Shown here: positions 9,474 to 18,520 of the stretch, in pieces
Numbering within the stretch: position 1 is the stretch's first letter
How the letters are laid out: each line of letters begins with the position of its first letter
Assembly: GCF_029392095.1 (NCBI RefSeq)
Contig: NZ_CP113930.1
Coordinates: forward strand, 1,375,001-1,439,000
DNA length: 64,000 nt
Source of the DNA: Lactobacillus sp. ESL0700
GTDB lineage: Bacteria; Bacillota; Bacilli; Lactobacillales; Lactobacillaceae
Reading direction: 5' to 3'
Position numbers and translations under genes: made by a program
Notes under the pieces: model-generated
Told to the model about the DNA's origin: nothing
What the model saw: only the letters and a program-made list of their open reading frames with translations
Database searches by the model: none

Positions 9474-11354
9474 TTATTTATCCTTTTTAAACATTTTATT
9501 CAATTCACTCTGTCGCAAACGCACCAGCACTAGGTTGCCGCGAGCATCGTGATAAGGGTCAGCAGTCTGCCGTAATTTAGTCAAAAGCTCACTGGCTTCC
9601 GCATTTGTTAACTTGGTCCTGCCCGTAATTTCTTGATCAGCCTGCCGCGCCGCAATTCGCTTGACCAAATTCGCAGTATCAGTCTGGTCAACATTCAAAA
9701 AGCTATCCAAAATTGCCCGAATTGCCAGTTCAGGATCGCCCTTAATCCACATTGGATAAGACCGCAAAATAAAAGTGTCGCTGCCAAACTCTTCCAAGAA
9801 TAAGCCAATCTGATTAATTGCCGCCAGATTATCCTTAATTTGAAGAAAATCCAAATTGCCAAAAGAAAGTGTCAATGGCGTCAATAAGCCCTGCTGGGTG
9901 ATTTTTTGTTTCAAAATCGCTTGCTCAATCGCAATAAACTGCAGTAATCGTCTTGCGGCAACTTGGTCAACTAAGTATAAATCTTCACCACTTGCGGCTA
10001 CCAAGTAAGTTCTTGTCTGGCCAACCAAGGTTAATTCCGGCAAATTATTAGCGAGAACTTCATCCCCAGTCGACACAACTGCCGAATTACTTGAGCTATT
10101 CACAAATGGAGTCAACTGCTTTTGGCGGATAACATTGTCGTGCCAAGTTTTCGTAATCACGTAGCGATCATCATCACGCGGAACTGTTAAATCGACATAT
10201 TGCGTGTGCTTGGGTGTTGTAATCTTGGGAGCAGAGCTTTCATGAACCTCATTAGCCGGAACAACCCGCTTGGTATCAACAACATTTTTATTCAAATTAA
10301 ACTTGAGCTGGTCTACCAAGGTCTCTTGCTTAGCCGTTGTTAAATTAGCCAGTCCATCACTATGATTATTTAGCGACAACAATGTGCTGCTAATCGCATT
10401 CGTAATCAGGCGGCTGACCTCACGCTCCTTAGACAAACGCACTTCCTGCTTTGTTGGGTGAACATTGACATCGACTAGCAGCGGGTCAACCTCAACCTTA
10501 ACAATTGCAATTGGATAATGTTTACTAGCTAAATGCGTGCCGTAGCCATCCATTACAGCAGCTGATAACTGATAATTCCTGATGTAACGCCCATTTAACA
10601 AAATTGAAATAAAATTACGTGTCGATCGCGTTAATTCGGGTTTTGACATTAAGCCAGTAACCGTAAAGTCACTATTGCTGCTCTCAAAAGGCAGCATTTT
10701 TTCAGCAATATGGCGGCCATAGACACTGGAGACCGTCTGCTGCAAGTTGCCATTGCCGGCAGTTCTTAATAAAACGCGCCCTTCATTTGCCAATGTTAAA
10801 GCTAAATCAGGGTAGCCCAGAGCAATCCGGTTCACAATGTCGACAATTTTCATGATTTCGGTGCGGGGACTGCGTAAATACTTTAAGCGGGCTGGCGTGT
10901 TATAAAACAGGTCTTTGACCGTGATCTGCGTGCCTTTTTTAGCCGCCGCATCTTCCTGCAAGGTTTTGACGCCGCCAGTAAATTCGGCTCGCGTTCCTGC
11001 AGTTTCATTAACGTTAGTTAAAATTTCTACATGACTAACTGCCGCAATCGAAGCTAGAGCCTCGCCGCGAAAGCCCAGAGTTCCCACATTAAACAGGTCA
11101 CGCTCGTTAGTAATCTTGCTCGTTGCGTGCCGGGTAAAAGCAAGGTCAATTTGATCGCTGGCAATTCCCGAACCGTTATCTTGAACGACGATTTCTTTTA
11201 GACCCGCATCAATAAAATCAATTCGAATTCGGCTGCTGCCAGCATCAATCGCGTTTTCCACTAATTCCTTAACCACACTTGCTGGCCGCTCAATTACTTC
11301 CCCAGCCGCAATTTGGTTAGTTAAGTTTACTGACAATTCATGAATTTGCGCCAT
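9474..11354 (-). CDS. mutL: DNA mismatch repair protein MutL
   Basis: 626-residue MutL. GHKL ATPase motifs are ELVENAIDAG, DNGSGI, FRGEAL and the TGTRAEF region within the first 130 residues. A variable, Lys/Thr-rich linker runs from about 335 to 430. The C-terminal dimerisation domain contains QVAARRLLQF where many Gram-positive MutL proteins have an endonuclease motif DQHAAxERxxYE; here it reads DQVAARRLLQF, so the His and Glu of that motif are altered. It lies 2 bp after mutS. Confidence 0.96.
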   Translation of the reverse strand: MAQIHELSVNLTNQIAAGEVIERPASVVKELVENAIDAGSSRIRIDFIDAGLKEIVVQDNGSGIASDQIDLAFTRHATSKITNERDLFNVGTLGFRGEALASIAAVSHVEILTNVNETAGTRAEFTGGVKTLQEDAAAKKGTQITVKDLFYNTPARLKYLRSPRTEIMKIVDIVNRIALGYPDLALTLANEGRVLLRTAGNGNLQQTVSSVYGRHIAEKMLPFESSNSDFTVTGLMSKPELTRSTRNFISILLNGRYIRNYQLSAAVMDGYGTHLASKHYPIAIVKVEVDPLLVDVNVHPTKQEVRLSKEREVSRLITNAISSTLLSLNNHSDGLANLTTAKQETLVDQLKFNLNKNVVDTKRVVPANEVHESSAPKITTPKHTQYVDLTVPRDDDRYVITKTWHDNVIRQKQLTPFVNSSSNSAVVSTGDEVLANNLPELTLVGQTRTYLVAASGEDLYLVDQVAARRLLQFIAIEQAILKQKITQQGLLTPLTLSFGNLDFLQIKDNLAAINQIGLFLEEFGSDTFILRSYPMWIKGDPELAIRAILDSFLNVDQTDTANLVKRIAARQADQEITGRTKLTNAEASELLTKLRQTADPYHDARGNLVLVRLRQSELNKMFKKDK

Positions 11355-11356
11355 GA

Positions 11357-13954
11357 TTATTGCTCATCCTTCAAGTCTTCCTGCCAATTTGCAACCAGCT
11401 GCATTACCTCAAGCGGCGTTTTATCCGCCAAGTAAAGATTCGAAATTTCATCAAGAATGTCTTTTTCCTTACCTGTAACTTCATCTTCTACTGGTTCTTC
11501 AAGTTGCTCATCAGTAGTGACTTCATTAGTGCTAAATAAATCCAGTTGAGTAGCCGCTGGTCCCAAATTGCTGCCTTGAGCTTCAAGTCGCTTCAATAAT
11601 TTGGTTGCTTCGCGCAAAACTTTACGCGGCAATCCCGCCAATTGTGCTACGTGAATACCATAACTTTGGTCAGCTGGTCCCGGTAAAATTTTATGTAAGA
11701 AAATCAACTTACCATTTTCTTCGGTTGCACCAACATGAATGTTCTTAAGGTGTGGCAACTTCTGCTCCATCGCTGTTAATTCATGGAAGTGCGTCGCAAA
11801 TAAGACTTTGGCGCCAACTTCATCATGCAAATACTGCACAATTGCACCGGCCAAAGCCATACCATCATAAGTCGCAGTGCCACGGCCAATTTCATCAAAT
11901 AATACCAGACTGCGCTTCGTTGCTGACTGCAATGCGGCATTGGCTTCTGTCATTTCTACCATAAAGGTACTTTGCCCTGAAATCAGGTCATCAGCGGCCC
12001 CAATTCTGGTAAAGATTTGATCAAAAATTGGCAAATCAGCACTGTCTGCCGGAACAAAGGAACCGACTTGCGCCATCACTGCAATAAGCGCCATTTGCCG
12101 CATGTAGGTACTTTTACCGGACATGTTAGGACCAGTAATTAGGAAAATATTGGTATCTTCATCGAGTTTAACATCGTTAGGGATGTAAGCTCCTGCCTTC
12201 ATTACCTTCTCAACTACAGGGTGGCGTCCTGCTACCACCTTGACATCTTGATTAGCGGAGTGAAAAGCTGGCCGGCAATAATTGTTTTCTTCTGCAACTT
12301 GAGCAAACGAACAAAAGACATCAAGACTGGCTAATTGTGCGGCTAATTTTTGCAAAGCAGCGATATACTTCTTGACTTCATCACGCAATTTAACAAACAA
12401 ATCATATTCCAAATCCGTTGACTTGGTCTGTGCTTCTAAGATTAAATTCTCGTGCTCCTTTAACTCCGGCGTGATATAACGCTCGGCATTAGTTAACGTC
12501 TGCTTGCGAGTGTAACGCTCAGTTGGCACCTTATTCTTGTTAGAATTAGTCACCTGAATGTAGTAGCCAAAAACCTTGTTGTAACCGACTTTGAGGTTAT
12601 CAATTCCCGTCTTTTGGCGTTCAGAAACTTCCATTTCTGCCAACCACTTTTTACCGTTATTCATTGCGTCACGATAACGGTCAAGCTGGCTATCAACTCC
12701 CGGCCGAATTAGTCCACCATCAGTAGTAACAACCGGTGGTTGGTCAACAATTGTTGATGTAATTAATTCCGCTACGCCTTTTAACGGATCAATCTTAGCG
12801 GCAAAATTTTGTAAACCCGAACTATCTGCATCTTGCAATGCCGTTAAAATTGTCGGTACAGCCTGCAGAGAATGAGCTAGTTGTAATAATTCACGGGCAT
12901 TAACATTCCCAAAGGCAATTCGTCCCGTCAAACGTTCCAAATCATAGACACCCTTGAGTGCATCAATGATATTTTCCCGCGTAAAATATCCGTCAAGTAA
13001 GGCTTGAACCATTTCTTGGCGCGCAGTTAACTTTTCAATTGATAATAAAGGTCGTGCTAACCATTGCTTGAGCAAACGACCACCCATTGCTGTGTGCGTC
13101 TTATCAAGAACCCAGAACAAGGAACCCATCTTTTTGCCAGTTTTAGCAGAAGCTGTTAACTCCAAGTTGTTCTGCACTGTGTGCGACATTTGCAAATATT
13201 GGCTGACTTCATAACTTTGAGCAACTTGCAAGTGGGCCAAGCTGCGCTTTTGCGTGGTTAATAAGTAACCTACTAGTTGTTGCACAGCCGCTTTTTCGAC
13301 ATGATTAGTCAAATTTTGTTCAACAAAGGAAACTTCCGCATGCTTTTCGGTCAGTTCAACTGGTGCCGAAACTGTAATGTTAGCTTTATTAAAAAATTCG
13401 CTGTCGTCATTACTTAAATGACCATTATAGACGACCTCACGCGTGCGCAATGACAGCAACTCATTAGCCACTGCCGCGAACGTCTTTAAATGGGTCGCAA
13501 AAATTTCACCCGTTGACAAATCGCTATAAGCTAGGCCAAAACCGCTCTTGGTTGTCACCACCGACGTTAAATAATTGGCATCCTTGGCTTCGCTAGGTTT
13601 GTCATTCATTCGCGTGCCTGGCGTTACTAATTGGATAATCCCACGCTTAACCATTCCCTTGGCGTCTTTCGGATTTTCCAGTTGCTCACATAAGGCAACC
13701 TTGTAACCCTTCTCCACCAAAGTGTCAACGTAAGAATCAACGGCAACGTGGGGCACACCTGCCATTGGAATTGGATTTTCACTTTTATTTGACCGGTGAG
13801 TTAAGGTTAATTCCAGAATTTGTGCACCCTTAACCGCATCATCTTCGAATAATTCATAAAAATCACCGACGCGATAAAAAAGGAAGGCATCGGGATATTG
13901 CTTTTTAATTTCGTAATATTGCTCCATCATCGGAGTTGTACTTGCTTTTGCCAT
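11357..13954 (-). CDS. mutS: DNA mismatch recognition ATPase MutS
   Basis: 865-residue MutS. The mismatch-binding motif is FYRVGDFYELF (about residues 26-36; F-Y-E is the usual F-x-E). Walker A is GPNMSGKSTYMRQ, Walker B LVLFDEIGRGT, followed by the signature and helix-turn-helix, and a C-terminal acidic linker with dimerisation tail. Normal length. It is first in the run mutS-mutL-ruvA-ruvB-yajC. A -10-like TATAAT is at 13987-13992 on the minus strand. Confidence 0.97.
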   Translation of the reverse strand: MAKASTTPMMEQYYEIKKQYPDAFLFYRVGDFYELFEDDAVKGAQILELTLTHRSNKSENPIPMAGVPHVAVDSYVDTLVEKGYKVALCEQLENPKDAKGMVKRGIIQLVTPGTRMNDKPSEAKDANYLTSVVTTKSGFGLAYSDLSTGEIFATHLKTFAAVANELLSLRTREVVYNGHLSNDDSEFFNKANITVSAPVELTEKHAEVSFVEQNLTNHVEKAAVQQLVGYLLTTQKRSLAHLQVAQSYEVSQYLQMSHTVQNNLELTASAKTGKKMGSLFWVLDKTHTAMGGRLLKQWLARPLLSIEKLTARQEMVQALLDGYFTRENIIDALKGVYDLERLTGRIAFGNVNARELLQLAHSLQAVPTILTALQDADSSGLQNFAAKIDPLKGVAELITSTIVDQPPVVTTDGGLIRPGVDSQLDRYRDAMNNGKKWLAEMEVSERQKTGIDNLKVGYNKVFGYYIQVTNSNKNKVPTERYTRKQTLTNAERYITPELKEHENLILEAQTKSTDLEYDLFVKLRDEVKKYIAALQKLAAQLASLDVFCSFAQVAEENNYCRPAFHSANQDVKVVAGRHPVVEKVMKAGAYIPNDVKLDEDTNIFLITGPNMSGKSTYMRQMALIAVMAQVGSFVPADSADLPIFDQIFTRIGAADDLISGQSTFMVEMTEANAALQSATKRSLVLFDEIGRGTATYDGMALAGAIVQYLHDEVGAKVLFATHFHELTAMEQKLPHLKNIHVGATEENGKLIFLHKILPGPADQSYGIHVAQLAGLPRKVLREATKLLKRLEAQGSNLGPAATQLDLFSTNEVTTDEQLEEPVEDEVTGKEKDILDEISNLYLADKTPLEVMQLVANWQEDLKDEQ

Positions 13955-14093
13955 TTATTCCTCTTCTTCTTTGCTATTACCGTTATATTATACGCTATCT
14001 CTGGGGGCAAAAGAAAAAAGTCCGCTAGTTAATTGAATTATCTTTAGCATAATAAAGAATTTAAAGAAGGTATAATTACTTTTTATGCCAAAC

Positions 14094-14115
14094 AAAAAAA
14101 CGATCAACGCGATCG
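14094..14115 (-). terminator. Intrinsic terminator downstream of the unknown membrane protein
   Basis: Minus-strand hairpin CGATC-GCGTT-GATCG (14101-14115) followed by seven T (14094-14100). It sits about 80 bp after the stop of the gene at 14194. Confidence 0.6.
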
Positions 14116-14193
14116 CTTCTCTCAAATTAGATTACTAAACTACTGTTTGACATTAGCATACGATGTCATCTAAGTTTATTTCACCTAAACCAT

Positions 14194-15054
14194 CTAGAAA
14201 AATACTTCATTTTGCTGTTTTTCAGAAGCTTTCTCATTAACTGCATCAAGACAACTTCTAAGTTTCTCAACTTTTTCACTTATTAAGGCTTGAGCTGCCT
14301 TTATTTTCTTTGCTTCACGAACTTTAAGGATTTCATCTGTTTTAAGTAACTGAGCCAAGTCAAACTGATCGTTACAATCTAATAATTTACAAAATTCTGG
14401 ATAATGTCTTCTTAGTCGTTTATAAAAGTTTTCAAAATTAGCAGCACCATAGCTCTTTGTTTTGCTCGTCTTAACCATACCAGTACTTAAAATCTGTAAT
14501 AATGTCTGCTCTTTAAAATGATAAAAAAGACTGATTACATTCTTATCATGTACTGCCACTGCTATATTGAAAAAATCTGTTGAAATAAAGACCCAGGCAA
14601 TATATTCGCGCAGAATTTCTTTTGCCATTTTAAAATTCTGCCAATCAGCAGAAGACCAGCTATCGTCTTTATTAATGGACTTAATTCTTTGATACAAACT
14701 TGCCAAATTAAAGAACAGTTCATATAGCTCCCAAGTTGAAGAAAATTTCAGATTAAGGTCAAGATTATGTTTTAAAGCAATATCAAGATATGACAACAGC
14801 TTATTATCTTGAAACGTGCTGTGATCCATTTCATCCGAAATACTATTTAAATTGTGAACTATAACAAAAACCAAAATAATCATGATGATGATTACAGAAC
14901 AAGTTAACCATAAAAATTGCTGCGCAAATGATTTATTTTTATCAAAATTCACTAATGTAAGTAATAGGACTAGTAATATTGCAATTGTCCAAATTAAATT
15001 TCGATTTATTCTTTCTTTGTTTCTTTTAGTGTTCCTAGCTCTTTTACGTGTCAT
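14194..15054 (-). CDS. Unknown protein with two N-terminal membrane helices
   Basis: 286 residues, family not recognised. A very basic start (KRARNTKRNKERINR) is followed by two membrane helices (about residues 20-38 and 48-70). A long cytoplasmic, mostly helical domain follows with aromatic-rich segments and a charged, probably coiled C-terminus (KIKAAQALISEKVEKLRSCL). There is no enzyme motif. It is monocistronic, at the border between the conserved mutS block and the accessory island. The two-helix-plus-helical-domain form recalls membrane proteins of phage-defence or stress loci, but nothing here shows that role. Confidence 0.7.
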   Translation of the reverse strand: MTRKRARNTKRNKERINRNLIWTIAILLVLLLTLVNFDKNKSFAQQFLWLTCSVIIIMIILVFVIVHNLNSISDEMDHSTFQDNKLLSYLDIALKHNLDLNLKFSSTWELYELFFNLASLYQRIKSINKDDSWSSADWQNFKMAKEILREYIAWVFISTDFFNIAVAVHDKNVISLFYHFKEQTLLQILSTGMVKTSKTKSYGAANFENFYKRLRRHYPEFCKLLDCNDQFDLAQLLKTDEILKVREAKKIKAAQALISEKVEKLRSCLDAVNEKASEKQQNEVFF

Positions 15055-15161
15055 AATTACACCTTACTTTCTTTAAATATTTTACAGTTTGCGACAGATA
15101 AAGTCTCGATAAATTTTCCATAGATTATAAAATTCTGTTAACTAATTTAGCCACAACAAAA

Positions 15162-15190
15162 CCCCGAAATTAGTTATTTTAATTTCGGGG
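15162..15190. terminator. Terminator-like inverted repeat (family member 1)
   Basis: CCCCGAAATTA (15162-15172) and TAATTTCGGGG (15180-15190) can pair. The same CCCCGAAATT/AATTTCGGGG core recurs at 29363-29400 and 38555-38588. This copy lacks a T-run on the plus strand. Confidence 0.5.
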
Positions 15191-15422
15191 GATCATCTCA
15201 TTAATCCTATTTTTTCTTAAATTTTTTAAATTAATTTTTGCATAAACCTTTTAGCAAATTTATTGATCAAACAGTGAAGCCTTGTAACTACTAGCCGTTA
15301 AGCGAAATCATATCGCACATTTTGCTAGTACTTAAAAAGAATATATAAATATATGTAAGCGTATTTTAATAATTATTAAATAACTATAACGCCTAATTTA
15401 TGAATTGATTTGAGCATTTTTA

Positions 15423-15451
15423 TTGTCTTGACTACTTTATTCCAATATAAT
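15423..15451 (+). promoter_or_regulatory. Putative promoter of the matrixin gene pair
   Basis: TTGTCT (15423-15428), a 17-bp spacer, and TATAAT (15446-15451). Transcription would start near 15458, giving a leader of about 140 nt that contains the hairpin at 15517-15557. Confidence 0.5.
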
Positions 15452-15516
15452 TAATACTTGTGAATTAAAGCAGTGCTTATATTACCATAATTTGGATGTT
15501 GACATGAAGGTAAACT

Positions 15517-15558
15517 AAAAAATCGTTTCTCATAAACAGTACACGAAACGATTTTTTT
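15517..15558 (+). promoter_or_regulatory. Leader hairpin with T-run before the matrixin genes (possible attenuator)
   Basis: Perfect 13-bp arms AAAAAATCGTTTC (15517-15529) and GAAACGATTTTTT (15545-15557) with a 15-nt loop, running into T residues. It has intrinsic-terminator form but lies between the promoter and the start codon at 15599. Confidence 0.55.
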
Positions 15559-15598
15559 ATTTGCTTTGTTAAAAGGATATAAGAAATGAACAAGGAAA

Positions 15599-16372
15599 AT
15601 GAAGGTATTAAAACGATTAACAAGCTTAACACCGCTCTTTTTACTATTCACGTGTAATCATACTGCAGTAGCTGCCAAAGCCAAAAAGTATGAATATCAC
15701 GGCTCAGATCTAATTAAGCAAGACTATTACAGCATCAAGGAAAAGAAAAAATTCAAATACAATTTATATGGTTACTCCTATAAATTATCTGAATTTAAGC
15801 CAAACCGAAATAATTTTTCAGGATATAGTTGGCCTGACAAAAATTATATTTCATATGCCGTTAATGGTACTCCAAGACAAAAAGCTCTGACTAATGATTG
15901 TGCACGTAGGATCAATAAATTACACGTAGTGAAATTAACACCTAATGATATTAATCCTGATATCAAAGTGCATTTTGTCGATCAATCAAAGATTGACGCT
16001 GAATGGCACAATGCAACCAATTATTCTACGTCAGACAATTGTATTTTAGGTTTAACAGTGCCTGGTTATGCATCATTCAAACCAAACCGCTATGCTAGCC
16101 AAACTCTAAATCATGTCGACATTTATGTTAACAAGAATGAAAAGCAAATTGCTAAACACTTTAATACAAAAGAAACTTGGCAAACTGATTATGAAAATGA
16201 AGCCATCTTAATTCACGAATTTGGACATGCGTTAGGTTTAGACCACAGCAAAACACCCTCAGACTTAATGAGCTCTGATAATGGTGATGATTGCCAAATA
16301 AACATCTTAAATCATACGCAAATCATCGATCAAGATTTTTTTGATCGTCTAAAAACACTATACACAAATTAA
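15599..16372 (+). CDS. Secreted matrixin-like zinc metalloprotease, copy 1
   Basis: 257 residues. An N-terminal signal peptide (about residues 1-25, ending near TAVAA) is followed by a conserved KYEYHGSDLIKQDYY segment. The zinc motif HEFGHALGLDH begins at residue 206 and is the HExxHxxGxxH of M10/metzincin proteases, followed by the Met-turn region DLMSSD. It is probably exported and may act on host or bacterial surface proteins. AAGGA lies only 2 nt before the ATG at 15599. A better-spaced AAAGGA precedes ATG 15585, which opens a frame of about 23 codons that stops inside this gene, so initiation could be coupled or inefficient. A similar protease follows 13 bp downstream. Confidence 0.8.
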   Translation: MKVLKRLTSLTPLFLLFTCNHTAVAAKAKKYEYHGSDLIKQDYYSIKEKKKFKYNLYGYSYKLSEFKPNRNNFSGYSWPDKNYISYAVNGTPRQKALTNDCARRINKLHVVKLTPNDINPDIKVHFVDQSKIDAEWHNATNYSTSDNCILGLTVPGYASFKPNRYASQTLNHVDIYVNKNEKQIAKHFNTKETWQTDYENEAILIHEFGHALGLDHSKTPSDLMSSDNGDDCQINILNHTQIIDQDFFDRLKTLYTN

Positions 16373-16385
16373 GGAGTGCGACCTA

Positions 16386-17162
16386 GTGAAATTATTAAAG
16401 AACATCTTATCTGCAGTAACAGTATTTTTATTACTTTTTGAAATTAGTTCCCCTGTTTCCGCTGCGAAAGCTAGAATGTATGAATATAACGGCTCAGATC
16501 TAATTAAGCAAGACTATTACAACATTAAGCAAACGAAAAAATTCAAATATAATTTACGCGGAAAACAGGCTTATAACGCAGCAGCTTTTACGCCACAGCG
16601 TAATAATCTCTTAGGTTACAGTTGGCCTGATAAAAACAATATCACCTATACTACAGATGGTACTGCACGCCAAGCAGCTCTTACAGATGATTCTGTGCAA
16701 CGTATTAACAGCATGAATGTTGTTAAATTAACACCTACAACAAATAACCCAGATATTACCGTCCATTATGTTAGTCAAGAAAAGATCAATAGCTTTAATA
16801 CTGATCCTAATCATGACCCACATATCTCAGCTTTAGGTCTAACTATCTACGGTAATGTCTGGTTGACGGCTAATAAATACGCCCCAGAAACTTTTATTCA
16901 CGTTAATGTTTATGTTAACAAAGATGAAAACCATTTAAGCAATAGTTTAAACAGTAACCTTAAATGGCGTCTAGATTATCGTAATGAATCAATCATTATT
17001 CATGAATTTGGACATGCACTAGGCCTGGATCATACTAGTGGTTATTCAAACTTAATGTCTTCAAGTAACTATCAATTTAGTCAAACCGCAACTAAAAATC
17101 ATACGCAAATCTTAGACCAAGATTTTTACAATCGCTTGAAAACACTTTATACAGCAAAATAA
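16386..17162 (+). CDS. Secreted matrixin-like zinc metalloprotease, copy 2
   Basis: 258 residues, clearly a tandem duplicate of the upstream gene. Both share the signal peptide form, the Y(E/N)GSDLIKQDYY start, NPDI.VH(F/Y)V, VYVNK(N/D)E, HEFGHALGLDH at residue 206, and a C-terminal NHTQI(I/L)DQDF(F/Y)(D/N)RLKTLYT. The central loop differs most. The start is GTG at 16386 with AAGGAG 9 nt upstream. It is probably cotranscribed with copy 1. An inverted repeat without a clear T-run (17194-17220) follows. Confidence 0.8.
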   Translation: MKLLKNILSAVTVFLLLFEISSPVSAAKARMYEYNGSDLIKQDYYNIKQTKKFKYNLRGKQAYNAAAFTPQRNNLLGYSWPDKNNITYTTDGTARQAALTDDSVQRINSMNVVKLTPTTNNPDITVHYVSQEKINSFNTDPNHDPHISALGLTIYGNVWLTANKYAPETFIHVNVYVNKDENHLSNSLNSNLKWRLDYRNESIIIHEFGHALGLDHTSGYSNLMSSSNYQFSQTATKNHTQILDQDFYNRLKTLYTAK

Positions 17163-17489
17163 CCGAAGTCTGACCAATCAGTGAATGCCAGAAAGCTAAT
17201 ATTTCCGGACAATATTAGCTACAAGATTGTTACTACAAAACACTATACATTTACGATATTTTCATAAACAATATAATTAATATATAACAAAATTAATCCA
17301 ATTGCAAGTAACTTTTAAAAAATTATCTACTGCTTATTTGCTATTTACAATTATGCCCTTGCTGTTAAGCCATTTCTGCAAAAAATAATTTATTTAAATA
17401 ATGTTTTTATTTACAGATGATACGCTTACTTAGCGGCTATACTTACTTTTAGTAAGCCTATAATCTACATCTTCATTATATTACCTTGA

Positions 17490-17528
17490 TGTACAATTAC
17501 TATCTTTAATAGTAATTGTACATTTTTT
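17490..17528 (+). terminator. Strong intrinsic terminator in a gene-free region
   Basis: 13-bp perfect stem TGTACAATTACTA (17490-17502) / TAGTAATTGTACA (17510-17522), 7-nt loop, then six T. The nearest upstream plus-strand gene ends 328 bp earlier. Confidence 0.8.
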
Positions 17529-17690
17529 GTCTCAACAGTGCAATGCGAGATTTTGCATTTAGCAAATGTAATAGTTGGTATCAATCAAGCTCTATCAAAA
17601 ATACATTTGAGTATATGCATAGTTGAACACAAAAATCGTTAGTGCTATCGCAAGAGTCTAAAAAAATCAAAAGAGAATATTAACTAAACA

Positions 17691-17717
17691 GGCCATCCAC
17701 TCTGATGGTCTTTTTTT
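17691..17717 (+). terminator. Second plus-strand terminator
   Basis: GGCCATC (17691-17697) pairs with GATGGTC (17704-17710) with one G-U pair, then seven T. It may also weakly stop the minus-strand ABC operon that ends at 17731. Confidence 0.7.
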
Positions 17718-17730
17718 ACGTCAAAAATTA

Positions 17731-18510
17731 CTATTGAACAAGTCGCTTCTCAGCCAAAAAAAGCATTACTAGGCAATAAACTATCATTAATAATGTCACA
17801 ATCCCTGTAACTGCTAAACTAACATTAGTAACTGGGCCATTATGCAAAAAGTCTGCTGGTGAATAACTTATGTTATTCGGTAACTTGATAAATGAATTTA
17901 ACACGAAGATTGCAATTTGCAATATCAGGCTTGAGCATAGGGCTACAAAGCGATTACTAATCCAAATTGACGTAACCATCACAAAAACGGCAAATAATCC
18001 GCCCCAAATGCCAGCAAATAAAATCGCTAGTACTGAATGGACAAATGGATGGGTGTAATATAACGAAACAAAAAATGTATTGATGTTAATAATTAGGGCT
18101 CTACCATTTAACAAATTGTCTGGCTTAATATTTGGCAGACGCAGCAGCCATAAAGTTAAATTTACAAGTAAAGGCAGTGCAATTACTACAAAGCCAGAGA
18201 TAAAAGCAGTAAATATATATTTGCCTAACACACTTTGCAAAGTATTAGTCAATTTAAATTTAGCCAGTAAGCCACTGTCTTGATCCTCTTTTAACATTAT
18301 TCCTGCGGGTAAACTGGCAATTAGCGGTAATAAAATAAAAAAGATAGTCGAAGTAAAACTAAACGGATCAATCCCCAGCCAGCGTGTATATGGCGTATCT
18401 TCAACTGGAATTTGTCCCTGTAATAAAAACTGTGCTATGCAGACTAACAACCCAATAGCCAAGGCCAGCAGTAACCAGCGTTTATTCAAACGCGAATATA
18501 AAAATTTCAT
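17731..18510 (-). CDS. ABC-2-like membrane protein, module B (last gene)
   Basis: 259 residues with about six membrane helices: one near 13-30, two around 55-75 and 95-120, then a cluster from 160 onward. No named family was recognised. It closes the second ABC module after the single-span protein at 18521. Its layout resembles small permeases of lantibiotic immunity or peptide export transporters (LanE/LanG-like); that similarity is structural, not by motif. Confidence 0.7.
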   Translation of the reverse strand: MKFLYSRLNKRWLLLALAIGLLVCIAQFLLQGQIPVEDTPYTRWLGIDPFSFTSTIFFILLPLIASLPAGIMLKEDQDSGLLAKFKLTNTLQSVLGKYIFTAFISGFVVIALPLLVNLTLWLLRLPNIKPDNLLNGRALIININTFFVSLYYTHPFVHSVLAILFAGIWGGLFAVFVMVTSIWISNRFVALCSSLILQIAIFVLNSFIKLPNNISYSPADFLHNGPVTNVSLAVTGIVTLLMIVYCLVMLFLAEKRLVQ

Positions 18511-18520
18511 TCTACTTACC

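Larger units (their letters stand above)
15055..15598. other. Intergenic region between the unknown membrane gene and the proteases
   Basis: 544 bp of AT-rich DNA. It holds a terminator-like repeat (15162-15190), a promoter (15423-15451), and a 13-bp hairpin with a T-run (15517-15558) ahead of the first protease. An open frame on the minus strand (15451-15651) overlaps the signal peptide of the protease and looks non-coding. Confidence 0.6.
17163..17730. other. Long gene-free region with two plus-strand terminators
   Basis: 568 bp without a convincing protein gene. It contains a 10-bp inverted repeat after the protease genes (17194-17203/17211-17220), and the palindrome CTTACT-TTT-AGTAAG (17442-17456) beside TATAAT (17459-17464). 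Two strong plus-strand terminators follow (17490-17528 and 17691-17717). Small ORFs here have at most about 27 codons and no ribosome binding site. A small RNA is possible but unproven. Confidence 0.6.

Noticed and set aside
15451..15651. 66-codon frame on the minus strand opposite the first protease gene
   Set aside because: It runs through the leader hairpin and the start of a well-supported secreted protein; it has no ribosome binding site and no family likeness.
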